Part shown: in pieces, positions 1-6,969 of the stretch
Layout of the letters: each line of letters begins with the position of its first letter
How positions within the stretch are numbered: position 1 is the first letter of the stretch
NCBI GenBank assembly: GCA_002480345.1
Contig: DLBY01000021.1
Coordinates: forward strand, 1 to 13,642
Length of the DNA stretch: 13,642 nt
Source: Phycisphaerales bacterium UBA7812
Lineage (GTDB): Bacteria > Planctomycetota > Phycisphaerae > Phycisphaerales > UBA1924
Direction of reading: 5' to 3'
Position numbers and translations under genes: made by a program
Notes under the pieces: generated by a model
Told to the model about the DNA's origin: nothing
The model's input: only the letters and a program-made list of their open reading frames with translations
Database searches by the model: none

Positions 1-432
1 GCGCAGCTCCGAAACGTCCGCCTCATGCGCACCGACGCGACTGAGATCCTCCGCTGGCGCATGCCAAGCGCGATCGTCGACGTCATCCACCTCTACTTCT
101 CCGACCCGTGGCCCAAGAAACGCCACCACAAAAAACGCGTGATCCAGGACCGCTTCCTCGCCGACGCCTGGCGCGTCCTCAAGCCCGGCGGCGAGCTGCG
201 CGTGGTCACCGACCACGACGACCTCTGGGCCTGGGACCGTGCTCACTTCGACCGCTGGTGCGGCTCTGGCCCCTGCCCCCACCACGAAGGCCCCGTCCCA
301 GCCTTCACCGAGAAACCCTTCGCCAAACCCGATTCAGCGGGCGAGGGCGAGCTCGTGGGCACCAACTTCGAACGCAAGTTCCGACGCGAGGGAAGAAACT
401 TCCACGCAACCGTGCTCACCAAGCCGGCCTGA
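1..432 (+). CDS. trmB: tRNA (guanine-46-N7)-methyltransferase TrmB, C-terminal part (5' end outside window)
   Basis: The frame is open from the first base (A-Q-L-R-N-V-R-L before the first Met at 25), so the gene begins upstream and only about 143 C-terminal residues are present. TrmB uses S-adenosylmethionine to methylate N7 of G46 in the tRNA variable loop. Seen here: the NVRLMRTDA stretch, the family hallmark HLYFSDPWPKKRHHKKR, the LKPGGELRVVTDHDD strand after it, and the C-terminal GTNFERKFRREG motif, which corresponds to the TxYExKF block that closes the enzyme. These are the most conserved parts of the family, so the identification is firm. The Rossmann glycine-rich SAM loop must lie upstream of the window. 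The stop is TGA at 430-432. No strong terminator follows. Confidence 0.95.
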   Translation, partial: AQLRNVRLMRTDATEILRWRMPSAIVDVIHLYFSDPWPKKRHHKKRVIQDRFLADAWRVLKPGGELRVVTDHDDLWAWDRAHFDRWCGSGPCPHHEGPVPAFTEKPFAKPDSAGEGELVGTNFERKFRREGRNFHATVLTKPA

Positions 433-500
433 AGCATCTCGAATCACATTGTGTCAAGAACGGGCAGTTGTGTCCGAATTTTTCTGGCCACCCAAACGAG

Positions 501-518
501 TTGGGGTACTCTCCCCAA
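501..518. repeat. Small perfect hairpin downstream of trmB
   Basis: TTGGGG (501-506) and CCCCAA (513-518) form a perfect 6-bp inverted repeat around the loop TACTCT. It lies 68 bases after the trmB stop, in the 433-705 intergenic region. There is no T-run after it on either strand, so it is at most a weak terminator or transcript-end structure. The rest of 433-705 is less GC-rich than the surrounding genes and holds the ribosome-binding site of the next gene. I found no convincing promoter in it. Confidence 0.35.
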
Positions 519-705
519 TGGTTATCGTCCTCGTGGTAGCCCGCTCGGGCATGGGTGATAATTGACATTCTTTGGACACGTTGAGCGGTCGTCGTATGCG
601 ACCGTCTGACACCGCACCAGGCCGATCGTTCGGTCCGTTGTGTCGTATCTCTTGTGTTCCTTCGGAGTGGCGCGGCCGGTGCACACTCGTGGAGGTATTG
701 CAGTT

Positions 706-1311
706 ATGGTACGCGCACTCGCAGCAGCAACAGTCATCGCAGTCGCCGGTTCCGCCGGTGCACAGGCCATCACCAGCTTCAGTGGCGGCACGCAGTTCGG
801 CGCATGGGACGCGGCTTCGCCCGGTGTCGTCGGCTGGAGATTCGACGTCAACACCGCGATCATCCTGACCGATATCGGCATCTTCAACGGCGACATCGAT
901 GGGCTGACCTCCAGCCACGAAGTCGGACTTTGGGACTCCTCAGGCACCCTGCTCACCTCGGGTGTCGCCGGCCCCGGCGGCGGCGTCCTCGGCCAGTTCA
1001 CCTACACAGATGTCGCAGACGTCGTGCTCAGCCCGGGCGAACGCTACACCATCGGCGCGGTGTACGACATCAACGACGGCGACAGCTACGTCAGCGGCCC
1101 GAGCTCGCTCGGCCTCGCGTCCGAGATCAACCCGACCACCAACGGCGTGTTCCCGGAAGCCGGCGATCTCGGCGGACTGAACTTCCCGACCGGCGATTCC
1201 ACCAACCTCGCCCGCCTCGGCACGAACTTCCTCTTCCGCCCCGTGCCCGCGCCCGCCTCGGCCGCACTGCTCGGGCTCGGCGGACTCGTCGCCTGCCGTC
1301 GCCGACGCTAA
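706..1311 (+). CDS. Secreted DUF4082-like protein with PEP-CTERM-type C-terminal anchor
   Basis: The 201-residue protein starts at ATG 706, chosen because a perfect GGAGGT (691-696) sits 9 bases upstream. An in-frame upstream Met at 640 has no such site. Residues 1-21 form a signal peptide (MVRALAAATVIAVAGSAGAQA). The mature part carries GWRFDVN, LTDIGIFNGDIDGL, SSHEVGLWDSSGTLL and LSPGERYTIGAVYD, a pattern typical of the DUF4082 beta-sandwich seen in exported PEP-CTERM proteins. The C-terminus is a Pro-Ala-rich spacer (PVPAPASAA), a short hydrophobic segment (LLGLGGLVAC) and RRRR. This is the planctomycete form of the PEP-CTERM sorting signal, with PAP instead of PEP. The expected fate is export and processing at the cell surface. 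The function is unknown. It appears monocistronic: trmB ends 273 bases upstream and a GC-rich hairpin follows. Confidence 0.85.
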   Translation: MVRALAAATVIAVAGSAGAQAITSFSGGTQFGAWDAASPGVVGWRFDVNTAIILTDIGIFNGDIDGLTSSHEVGLWDSSGTLLTSGVAGPGGGVLGQFTYTDVADVVLSPGERYTIGAVYDINDGDSYVSGPSSLGLASEINPTTNGVFPEAGDLGGLNFPTGDSTNLARLGTNFLFRPVPAPASAALLGLGGLVACRRRR

Positions 1312-1342
1312 CACATCACCCTCAAGACCTGGTTTCCCTCTC

Positions 1343-1374
1343 GCATCCCCGGGTTGACGCCCGGGGATGCTCTT
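1343..1374 (+). terminator. Strong GC-rich hairpin after the anchored-protein gene
   Basis: GCATCCCCGGG (1343-1353) and CCCGGGGATGC (1360-1370) form a perfect 11-bp stem around the loop TTGACG. The hairpin starts 31 bases after the stop codon at 1311. Only a short TCTT follows, so it lacks a classic T-run. It may act as a terminator in this GC-rich genome or as a 3' stabilising structure. A TAGAAT that could be a -10 box for the next operon lies at 1388-1393, but no well-spaced -35 was found. Confidence 0.55.
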
Positions 1375-1454
1375 GCGCGCGTCCGACTAGAATCCGACTC
1401 ACACACGCACCAAAGCGCGTCACGCGTTATCAACAGTCTTGAAAGGAAGAGAAC

Positions 1455-2033
1455 ATGGCCTCACAGATCCTCGCTTTCTCCGGCAGCCTGCGCAAAGACT
1501 CCTACAACCAGCAGCTCGTCGAGCACGCAGCCGAGCAGGCCCGCAAACGCGGCGCCGAGGTCACCGTCATCTCGCTCGCCGACTACCCCATGCCCATCTA
1601 CAACCAGGACGACGAGGACGCCTCGGGCATCCCCGCCAAGGCGCTCGAATTCCGCGAACTTCTCAAATCACACCAGGGCTTCATCATCGGCTGCCCCGAG
1701 TACAACAGCTCCATCACCGCGGCCCTCAAGAACGCCATCGACTGGGCAAGCAGGCCCAAGGAGGGCGAGAAGCCCCTCGAGTGCTTCGCGGGCAAGATCG
1801 TCGCACTGACCGCGGCCTCCCCCGGCGCCCTCGGCGGTCTGCGCGGGCTCGACCACGTCCGTGAGATCCTGGGCAACATCCAGTGCCACATCGTGCCCGG
1901 CATGGTCTCCGTCGGCGGCATACATGAAGCCTTCGGTGACGACGGCAACCTGAAGAACGATCGCACGCGAGGCCTGCTCGAAGGGCTCATGGACAACTTC
2001 GTCAAGACCTGCGACGCGCTCGGAAAGAAGTGA
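1455..2033 (+). CDS. NAD(P)H-dependent FMN reductase (flavodoxin-like fold)
   Basis: The 192-residue length is usual for the FMN_red (YieF/ChrR/azoreductase-like) family. These cytosolic flavoproteins use NAD(P)H to reduce FMN, quinones, azo dyes or metal ions. The N-terminal strand plus phosphate loop FSGSLRKDSYN (residues 8-18) binds the FMN phosphate. GCPEYNSSITAALKNAIDW (79-97) is the flavin-contacting loop and helix hallmark. SPGALGGLRGL (122-132) is the third conserved loop. The ATG is supported by an AGGAAGAG purine run about 5 bases upstream. It is the first gene of an apparent three-gene run: queC begins 7 bases after its stop. No enzyme of this family is a known step of preQ0 synthesis, so the link to queC/queE may be only transcriptional. 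The true substrate cannot be told from sequence. Confidence 0.9.
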   Translation: MASQILAFSGSLRKDSYNQQLVEHAAEQARKRGAEVTVISLADYPMPIYNQDDEDASGIPAKALEFRELLKSHQGFIIGCPEYNSSITAALKNAIDWASRPKEGEKPLECFAGKIVALTAASPGALGGLRGLDHVREILGNIQCHIVPGMVSVGGIHEAFGDDGNLKNDRTRGLLEGLMDNFVKTCDALGKK

Positions 2034-2040
2034 GAAACGC

Positions 2041-2727
2041 GTGAGTGAGACGCCCACAGCCGTGGTCCTGCTCTCGGGCGGGCTCGACAGCGCGACCTGC
2101 CTGGCGGTCGCCAAGCGTGACGGCTTTGCGCCCGTCGGGCTCGCGATCGACTACGGCCAGCGACACCGATGCGAACTCGACGCCTCCAAACGCGTCGCAG
2201 AGGCGATGCACGCCGATGTGCGCACGATCCGCGTCGATCTCCGCGCCTTCGGCGGCAGCGCTCTGACCGACAACATCGACGTCCCAAAGGACCGCGGCGA
2301 GCACGAGATCAGCTCCGAGATCCCAGTCACCTATGTCCCGGCTCGCAATCTTGTCTTCCTCTCGCTGGCGACCGGGTTGTGCGAGGTGCTTGGCGCACAG
2401 AACCTCTACATCGGCGTGAACCAGCTCGACTACTCGGGCTACCCCGATTGCCGGGGCGAGTTCATCGCCTCGTTTCAGAACGCCGCGAATCTGGCGACGA
2501 AGGCGGGCGTCGAGGGCAAGGGCGTGACCGTGCGCACGCCGCTGATCGATCTGACCAAGGCCGAGATCATCAGACTCGGCACCGAGCTCGGCGTCGACTA
2601 CAGCCTCACCGTCTCCTGCTACGACCCCTCGCCCGAGGGCAAGGCCTGCGGCCGATGCGACTCCTGCACACTCCGCAAGCGCGGCTTCGAGCAGGCGGGC
2701 ATCCCCGACCCGACGAGGTACGCGTGA
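2041..2727 (+). CDS. queC: 7-cyano-7-deazaguanine (preQ0) synthase QueC
   Basis: QueC converts 7-carboxy-7-deazaguanine to preQ0 using ATP and ammonia, in the pathway to queuosine and other 7-deazapurines. The 228-residue protein has the PP-loop ATP pyrophosphatase motif LLSGGLDS (10-17), followed by IDYGQRHRCEL (36-46), YVPARNLVFLS (98-108), and the substrate-region motif GVNQLDYSGYPDCR (125-138). The C-terminal zinc site has four Cys at 193, 203, 206 and 209 (CYDP...CGRCDSC). All expected residues are present. The start is GTG 2041, 7 bases after the reductase stop. The Shine-Dalgarno is weak, so translation may depend on coupling. The stop overlaps the queE start by 4 bases (GTGA, 2724-2727), a strong sign of co-translation. 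Its substrate is made by QueE, encoded next. Confidence 0.97.
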   Translation: MSETPTAVVLLSGGLDSATCLAVAKRDGFAPVGLAIDYGQRHRCELDASKRVAEAMHADVRTIRVDLRAFGGSALTDNIDVPKDRGEHEISSEIPVTYVPARNLVFLSLATGLCEVLGAQNLYIGVNQLDYSGYPDCRGEFIASFQNAANLATKAGVEGKGVTVRTPLIDLTKAEIIRLGTELGVDYSLTVSCYDPSPEGKACGRCDSCTLRKRGFEQAGIPDPTRYA

Positions 2728-3476
2728 GCCTGCTCATCTCCGAGACCTTCACGTCCCTGCAAGGCGAGGGCAAACTCACGGGCGTCCCGACGTGGTTTGT
2801 GCGCCTGTCCGGGTGCAACCTCCGCTGCACCTGGTGCGACACGCCCTACGCGAGCTGGGATCCCGAGGGCCCGGTGCGGACCGTTGCCGAGATCGTCCGC
2901 GAGGCGGTCTCCCATCGCGAGGCGTCGGGCGTCCGCCACGCCGTGCTGACGGGCGGCGAGCCCATGCTCCCCCCCGCGATCGTCCCGCTGAGCCGTGCGC
3001 TGCGCGACGAGGGCTTCCACATCACGATCGAGACCGCGGGGACGATCGTCCGCCCCGTCGCGTGCGACCTGATGAGCCTCTCGCCCAAGCTCGCGAACTC
3101 GACGCCGATAGGCGACCCGCGCGATCCGTCGGGCGCCTGGGCGAGCCGGCACGAGCAGCGGAGGCTCAACGCCCAGTCGCTCCGCATCCTCTGGCACGGC
3201 TCCCCCGAGTTCGCCCGAACGACGGACCGGCAGTGCAAGTTCGTCGTCAAGGGCGAGGACGACCTGCCCGAGATCGAGTCCGTCCTCGCCTTGCTCGACG
3301 AGGGGCGGACCGACGATGAGCGCACGCCACCGTCCGACATCCTGCTCATGCCCGAGGGGACGACTGAGCCCACGCCCGGGGCGCGCGACACGGTCCAACG
3401 GATCTGCATGCGCACCGGGTTCCGCTACTGCACGCGTCTGCACATCCACCTCTACGGCGACACGCGCGGCACCTGA
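2724..3476 (+). CDS. queE: 7-carboxy-7-deazaguanine synthase QueE (radical SAM)
   Basis: QueE rearranges 6-carboxy-5,6,7,8-tetrahydropterin to 7-carboxy-7-deazaguanine using S-adenosylmethionine, a [4Fe-4S] cluster and Mg2+. The 250-residue protein starts at GTG 2724, overlapping the queC stop. GAGGT (2715-2719) is 4 bases upstream and decides this start; the frame is open further upstream only because it runs through queC. Seen: SETFTSLQGEG (6-16), the radical SAM motif GCNLRCTWCDT with cluster cysteines 31, 35 and 38, LTGGEP (75-80) for SAM binding, ITIETAGT, MSLSPKL, and LMPEGT near the C-terminus. All hallmarks are intact. A polar stretch between the SPKL block and CKFVVK is somewhat long but normal for larger QueE proteins. 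queD and folE are not in the window. Confidence 0.96.
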   Translation: MSLLISETFTSLQGEGKLTGVPTWFVRLSGCNLRCTWCDTPYASWDPEGPVRTVAEIVREAVSHREASGVRHAVLTGGEPMLPPAIVPLSRALRDEGFHITIETAGTIVRPVACDLMSLSPKLANSTPIGDPRDPSGAWASRHEQRRLNAQSLRILWHGSPEFARTTDRQCKFVVKGEDDLPEIESVLALLDEGRTDDERTPPSDILLMPEGTTEPTPGARDTVQRICMRTGFRYCTRLHIHLYGDTRGT

Positions 3477-3508
3477 GCCGCGCGGCATCGTCGTTCGCGG
3501 TGCACGGG

Positions 3509-4342
3509 TCAGGGCAGGTAGGCGGGCTGCACGAGGTACTTCCAATCGGGGTGGTCGTGCTGCGTCTTCTGCGATTCGGGCTGGGGCTGGATCGAGCTGA
3601 TCGTCAGGTCCTCCCCGTTGTGCCAGCGGCAGTCGGGGTTCCCGGTGTCGAGGAGCTGGATGAACGCCGCGTGGCCGTCGAGGAACGCGTACGCGCCGTC
3701 GCCCCCCCGCCGCGGGCCGTGCCAGAATCCGTGCGCGCCGCCGCCGTTCCCGTAGTCCTTCGCGATCCAGAGGTCCGACGCGCGGATGTCGGAGAAGATT
3801 GACGCGGTCTCCGCGATCAGCACGGTGTGGCTCGGGCGCTGCACCGCGGTGTCCGAGCGGACCGCGACTTTGCGCTGCTTCTTGAAGCGCCAGAGGATGT
3901 GCCCGTTGACCGCGTAGCTCGCCGGCAGATCACCGATGCAGGTCGCGCCGTCCTCGACGAACCCGAGCTCGGTCCGGGGCCCCGGCTCGGGGTGCGCGGG
4001 GCACACCCACACCGAGTCCTCTCCGCCCCGGGGCAGCAGCCCCTCCTCGACATAGCGGTGACGCCAGGTCACATACACCCCGCGCCCGGCGGACTCGGGG
4101 TCATCAACGAGGAACCGATTCTCGGGGAGCAGGCCCCCGTTGGTCGCGATGTCCGACCCGACCGCGCCCATCACCTGCCGGATGTTCGACAGGCACCGCG
4201 TGTCGCGCGCCGAGCCCCGCACCCGCGCCAGGGCGGGGAGCAGGATCCCGATGAGCAGGGCGATGATCGCGAGGGCGACGAGCAGTTCGACGAGCGAGAA
4301 GGCGCGAGCGATCGGGCCTCCACAATCCTGTTGCGTGCGCAT
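3509..4342 (-). CDS. Prepilin-type (type II pseudopilin-like) protein, H-X9-DG family
   Basis: The 277-residue protein has an N-terminal prepilin peptidase site: short basic leader, ARA|FSLVELLVALAIIALLIGILLPAL (residues 12-37). Cleavage is predicted after Ala14, giving mature Phe1 and the key Glu5, with the hydrophobic helix that anchors and assembles pseudopilins. After it come ARDTRCLSNIRQV, typical of the planctomycete DUF1559/H-X9-DG group, and near the C-terminus HGPRRGGDGAYAFLDGHAAF, the His...DGH signature. Such proteins are very numerous in planctomycetes and probably form surface or periplasmic structures; roles of single members are unknown. The ATG at 4342 shares its A with the TGA of the upstream sigma-factor gene (TGATG), so translation is probably coupled. 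The open frame extends to 4747 upstream, but that is inside the sigma-factor gene and has no prepilin features. It converges with queE. Confidence 0.88.
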   Translation of the reverse strand: MRTQQDCGGPIARAFSLVELLVALAIIALLIGILLPALARVRGSARDTRCLSNIRQVMGAVGSDIATNGGLLPENRFLVDDPESAGRGVYVTWRHRYVEEGLLPRGGEDSVWVCPAHPEPGPRTELGFVEDGATCIGDLPASYAVNGHILWRFKKQRKVAVRSDTAVQRPSHTVLIAETASIFSDIRASDLWIAKDYGNGGGAHGFWHGPRRGGDGAYAFLDGHAAFIQLLDTGNPDCRWHNGEDLTISSIQPQPESQKTQHDHPDWKYLVQPAYLP

Positions 4343-5979
4343 CAGTCCTCCCCCGTGAAGCGGAGGACATGCACCGGGTTGTCCTCGCTGAACCCGAAAC
4401 CCGTGGGCCAGTCGAGCCCGCGCCCGCGGAACGCGGGGTAGTACGCGAGTTCGTAGACGCCCCCGATTTCGCGCAGCAGGACCGGGAAACGGCGCCCGGT
4501 GAGCTGCTGTTCCCAGCCGCCCCGGTAGATGGTCATGACGCGGGAGAACCCGTCGGCGCGGTCCCAGTCGATGACGCCCAGCTTCATGGATTGCCAGACA
4601 TCCGTGCCGAAGCGGATCTCGTCGCGCGACATCGTGACGGGCCACCACTCCTTCGCCGCCCACGGGCCGCGCACCCCGTTCGGACCCGCGTTCGCCGGGA
4701 TCTTCTCCCGCTCGGGCCACCCTTCGGGCGGACGCACCCCGAACCACTCCGGCTGGTTGCGCCCGAACTGGACGCCCTCCTCGAGCGGCTCGATCGTGAG
4801 AATCCCGCGGTCATCGACCGACACCGAGAGCGTGATCCGCTGCCCCACCTCGTACCGATCGACGATCCCCGGGCTGTTGACCTCTTCGAGCACGCGCGTC
4901 CCGAAGATCGTGCGCTGCCCGTCGCGGTCGGTCGACTCGATCGCGAGATGGACATACGAGACCTCGCCCGCGTCGCGGTCGATGTTGCGCCCGATGAAGA
5001 TCTCGTCGTCCTCGATGATCGCGCCCCGGTTTGCGAAGAGGGGATACACGGGCCCGATCACCTCGAAGGGCCCGAGCTCGCGCCGGGGACGCGGGACGGC
5101 GCGACCCGCGTCGTCCGCCGGCGCCGACGCAAGGGCCGCGACGCCCGCCGCCCCGGGTGTTCCCGCGTTGCCGCCGCTCCCGAGCGACCCGAGCCCCCAC
5201 GCGCCGCCGAGAACCGCGACCGTCCCGATGACCGCTGCGCCCACGAGCGGGAGGGAGACCGCCGATGCCGATTCGGGGCGCGCGACGCCCGCGAGCCCGA
5301 TCTTCGCGACCGACGCGGCGAGCGACGCCGCGACCGGTGGGGGCAGCGCCGCGCCCCCCGCGTGCACCAGTGCGCCCGCGAGCGCCCCCGCGCCGACACC
5401 CCCCGCGATCGCGAGCCCTTTGGATTCCAGCGAGGCTCGCAGTCTCGCGAGCGCCCTCGCCGTGCGCCGGTGGACGGTCCCGTCGGGCACGCCGAGCTCC
5501 CGCGCGAGTTCCGCCTGCGACCGCCCCGCGAGGTAACGCGCGACGAGCAGGCCCCGGTCCGGTTCGCTCAACTCCGCGAGCGCCGCGTCCAGCAGGGGCT
5601 CGATCTCGCGCCAGAGCAGAGCGGTGTCGTCCGCGGCGTCGGGATCGCTCGCGGCCCGCGCCTCCGCTCGCCGCTGCGCCCCGGCGCGCCGGACGAGATC
5701 CACGCTCGTGCGGACCGCGCAGGTGTGCAGCCACGCCGCGGCGTTGGTCCGGATGCGCCCCGCTTCCCGCGCGAGCTTCAGGAAGGTCTCCTGCGTCGCG
5801 TCCTGCGCGTCCGCCTCGTTGCCCAGCGCCCGCCGGCAGGTCGCGAGCACCATCGCCTGGTACCGCGATGCGAGCACCGCGAACGCGTCCGGATCGCGCG
5901 TCTTCGTGTAGAGCCTCAGAACGGATCGGTCATCGAGGTCGTGGATCGCCCGGGTTCCGCCGGCAAGTGTCGCGTGCAT
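4342..5979 (-). CDS. ECF-type sigma-70 factor with transmembrane segment and C-terminal extension
   Basis: The 545-residue protein starts at ATG 5979, where AAGGAGG (complement of 5988-5994) is 8 bases upstream. The longer frame start at 6015 lacks such a site. Sigma region 2 covers about 21-98 (DPDAFAVLASRYQAMVL, DAQDATQETFLKLAR, AAAWLHTCAVR). Region 4 covers about 128-185 with the DNA-reading helix-turn-helix SQAELARELGVPDGTVHRR. A hydrophobic Ala/Gly stretch at 189-212 and a clear membrane segment at about 241-263 follow. A Gly/Ala/Pro linker then leads to about 245 residues with no cysteine and no domain I recognise, rich in Trp and acidic residues. Family knowledge: planctomycetes have ECF groups with C-terminal extensions that replace a separate anti-sigma factor. 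Inference: the distal domain senses a signal outside the membrane. No anti-sigma gene is adjacent; the next gene is a prepilin-like protein in overlap. Confidence 0.88.
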   Translation of the reverse strand: MHATLAGGTRAIHDLDDRSVLRLYTKTRDPDAFAVLASRYQAMVLATCRRALGNEADAQDATQETFLKLAREAGRIRTNAAAWLHTCAVRTSVDLVRRAGAQRRAEARAASDPDAADDTALLWREIEPLLDAALAELSEPDRGLLVARYLAGRSQAELARELGVPDGTVHRRTARALARLRASLESKGLAIAGGVGAGALAGALVHAGGAALPPPVAASLAASVAKIGLAGVARPESASAVSLPLVGAAVIGTVAVLGGAWGLGSLGSGGNAGTPGAAGVAALASAPADDAGRAVPRPRRELGPFEVIGPVYPLFANRGAIIEDDEIFIGRNIDRDAGEVSYVHLAIESTDRDGQRTIFGTRVLEEVNSPGIVDRYEVGQRITLSVSVDDRGILTIEPLEEGVQFGRNQPEWFGVRPPEGWPEREKIPANAGPNGVRGPWAAKEWWPVTMSRDEIRFGTDVWQSMKLGVIDWDRADGFSRVMTIYRGGWEQQLTGRRFPVLLREIGGVYELAYYPAFRGRGLDWPTGFGFSEDNPVHVLRFTGED

Positions 5980-6034
5980 GGTGTACGCCTCCTTCGCAAC
6001 CCAGTCGGACGGCACGAGGCGTTCTTGCGCGCCG

Positions 6035-6070
6035 GTTCGAGAATCTCAGCGTAGTGGGTGTTCCGAGAAC
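6035..6070. promoter_or_regulatory. Pair of GTTC-n-GAA inverted elements upstream of the sigma-factor gene
   Basis: GTTCCGAGAAC (6060-6070) is an inverted repeat with GTTC/GAAC arms. A similar GTTCGAGAAT lies at 6035-6044, 25 bases away start to start. Both lie between the upstream gene's terminator and the sigma-factor ribosome-binding site, where a promoter and operator would be expected. On the minus strand the first contains GGAAC, which resembles an ECF -35 element, but no matching -10 was found. This is a weak, pattern-only call. Confidence 0.25.
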
Positions 6071-6078
6071 AGCGCACG

Positions 6079-6106
6079 AAAAAGGCCGGGCGACGACCGC
6101 CCGGCC
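6079..6106 (-). terminator. Rho-independent terminator of the riboswitch-controlled gene
   Basis: On the minus strand GGCCGGGCG and CGCCCGGCC form a perfect 9-bp stem (plus-strand arms 6084-6092 and 6098-6106) with a 5-base loop. TTTTT follows immediately (complement of 6079-6083). It lies 30 bases after the stop codon at 6136. It is the clearest intrinsic terminator in the window and separates the riboswitch gene from the sigma-factor unit. Confidence 0.9.
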
Positions 6107-6135
6107 CGTGCTCGTCGGGAACCCCGAGGGACGCC

Positions 6136-6807
6136 CTACCGGCGCCGCCGCGACGCGAGCAGCGACCACCCGATCATCGGCGCGAGCGCCGGCGCCCCGG
6201 GGATCGCCGCGGCCGGGAGCCTCGGATCCTCGCTGACGAAGCCCGGCGCGAATCGGTACCCGTCCCAGTCGCCGTCGCTGAGCGTGCGGTCCCCGAACCC
6301 GATCATCGCGCCCTCCCACGCCCCGCCGTTGAAGGGCTCGCCCACGCCCAGCGCGTAAGACCAGAACCCGGTGTTCCAACCTTCCGCGTAGAAGTCGTCC
6401 GCGTCGGTCGCGGTCGCGCCGTCGCTGGTCCCGCCGAACACGAGCCCCGTGGGCCCGAAGTCGGTCCCGTCGGAGATCGCGAACCCGTCCCCGTCGAGGT
6501 CGTAGCCCAGCCCGACGAGCGCGTCGCCGAACCCGAAGGACGCGTAGCGGCCGAACAGTCTCGGGTCCGCGTTGATCACCGCGGTGAGCATGTCCTGCCC
6601 CGTCGCGGCGCCGTCCCAGCGGAACCCCCAGGCGAGGCTGACGGGCTCCGACCCGTCGGGCCCGTTCCAATCGATCACCAACGCCGCGGCGTTCGCGCCG
6701 CTCCCGACCCAGAACCCGATGTCATCGAACGAGAACGACGCGAGGGCCGAACCCCCGCTCAGGCACGCGGCGCCGATCGCCACGCCCGTGCGCACGGAAA
6801 CACCCAT
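6136..6807 (-). CDS. Secreted protein with PEP-CTERM-type anchor, under a cobalamin riboswitch
   Basis: The 223-residue protein starts at ATG 6807, with GGAGAG (complement of 6813-6818) 5 bases upstream. The frame is open to 7188, but that part overlaps the riboswitch and is not plausible protein. A signal peptide covers about 1-25 (MGVSVRTGVAIGAACLSGGSALA). The mature part begins SFDDIGFWVGSGANAAALVIDW and carries LAWGFRWDGAATGQDML, GLGYDLDGDGF, EGWNTGFWSYALG and GDRTLSDGDWDGYRFAP. It is rich in Trp, Gly and Asp and has a compact single-domain look. It ends with IPGAPALAPMIG, SLLAS and RRRR, a planctomycete sorting anchor. The only functional clue is the B12 riboswitch directly upstream, which suggests repression when cobalamin is plentiful. 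Inference: a surface protein for binding or scavenging cobalamin or related corrinoids. I recall similar short anchored proteins elsewhere but cannot name a characterised one. Confidence 0.85.
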   Translation of the reverse strand: MGVSVRTGVAIGAACLSGGSALASFSFDDIGFWVGSGANAAALVIDWNGPDGSEPVSLAWGFRWDGAATGQDMLTAVINADPRLFGRYASFGFGDALVGLGYDLDGDGFAISDGTDFGPTGLVFGGTSDGATATDADDFYAEGWNTGFWSYALGVGEPFNGGAWEGAMIGFGDRTLSDGDWDGYRFAPGFVSEDPRLPAAAIPGAPALAPMIGWSLLASRRRR

Positions 6808-6969
6808 GGTGTCTCTCCATTCCCCCGTGTTCGCCCGTCCCTCGAACCGCGCGGGGACAGCGGCACCGCCGGGCATCGCCCTCCGCGCGTTCGGCCGGTC
6901 GATGCGCACGGGGAGACGCACTCGCCGCCCGGACGCCCGATTCGCGCGGGCCTCCCGACTCTCTCCAAC

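Noticed and set aside
562..600. TTGACA at 562-567 as a -35 box for the gene at 706
   Set aside because: No acceptable -10 box is found 16-18 bases downstream; the nearest TATG is about 27 bases away.
1354..1393. TTGACG/TAGAAT promoter for the reductase-queC-queE operon
   Set aside because: The two boxes are 28 bases apart and the TTGACG is the loop of a strong hairpin; TAGAAT alone is noted as a possible -10 only.
4343..4747. N-terminal extension of the prepilin-like protein up to 4747
   Set aside because: It lies within the sigma-factor gene in another frame. The prepilin leader must be near the N-terminus, and the ATG at 4342 gives a normal 14-residue leader.
4369..6054. Long plus-strand open frame opposite the sigma-factor gene
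   Set aside because: Low-complexity Arg/Pro/Glu/Asp composition, no ribosome-binding site and no domain; it mirrors the codon bias of the real minus-strand gene.
6040..6064. GGAAC on the minus strand as an autoregulatory ECF promoter
   Set aside because: The -35-like GGAAC is present, but the expected CGTC-type -10 about 16 bases later reads TTCTC; one short box is too weak to call.
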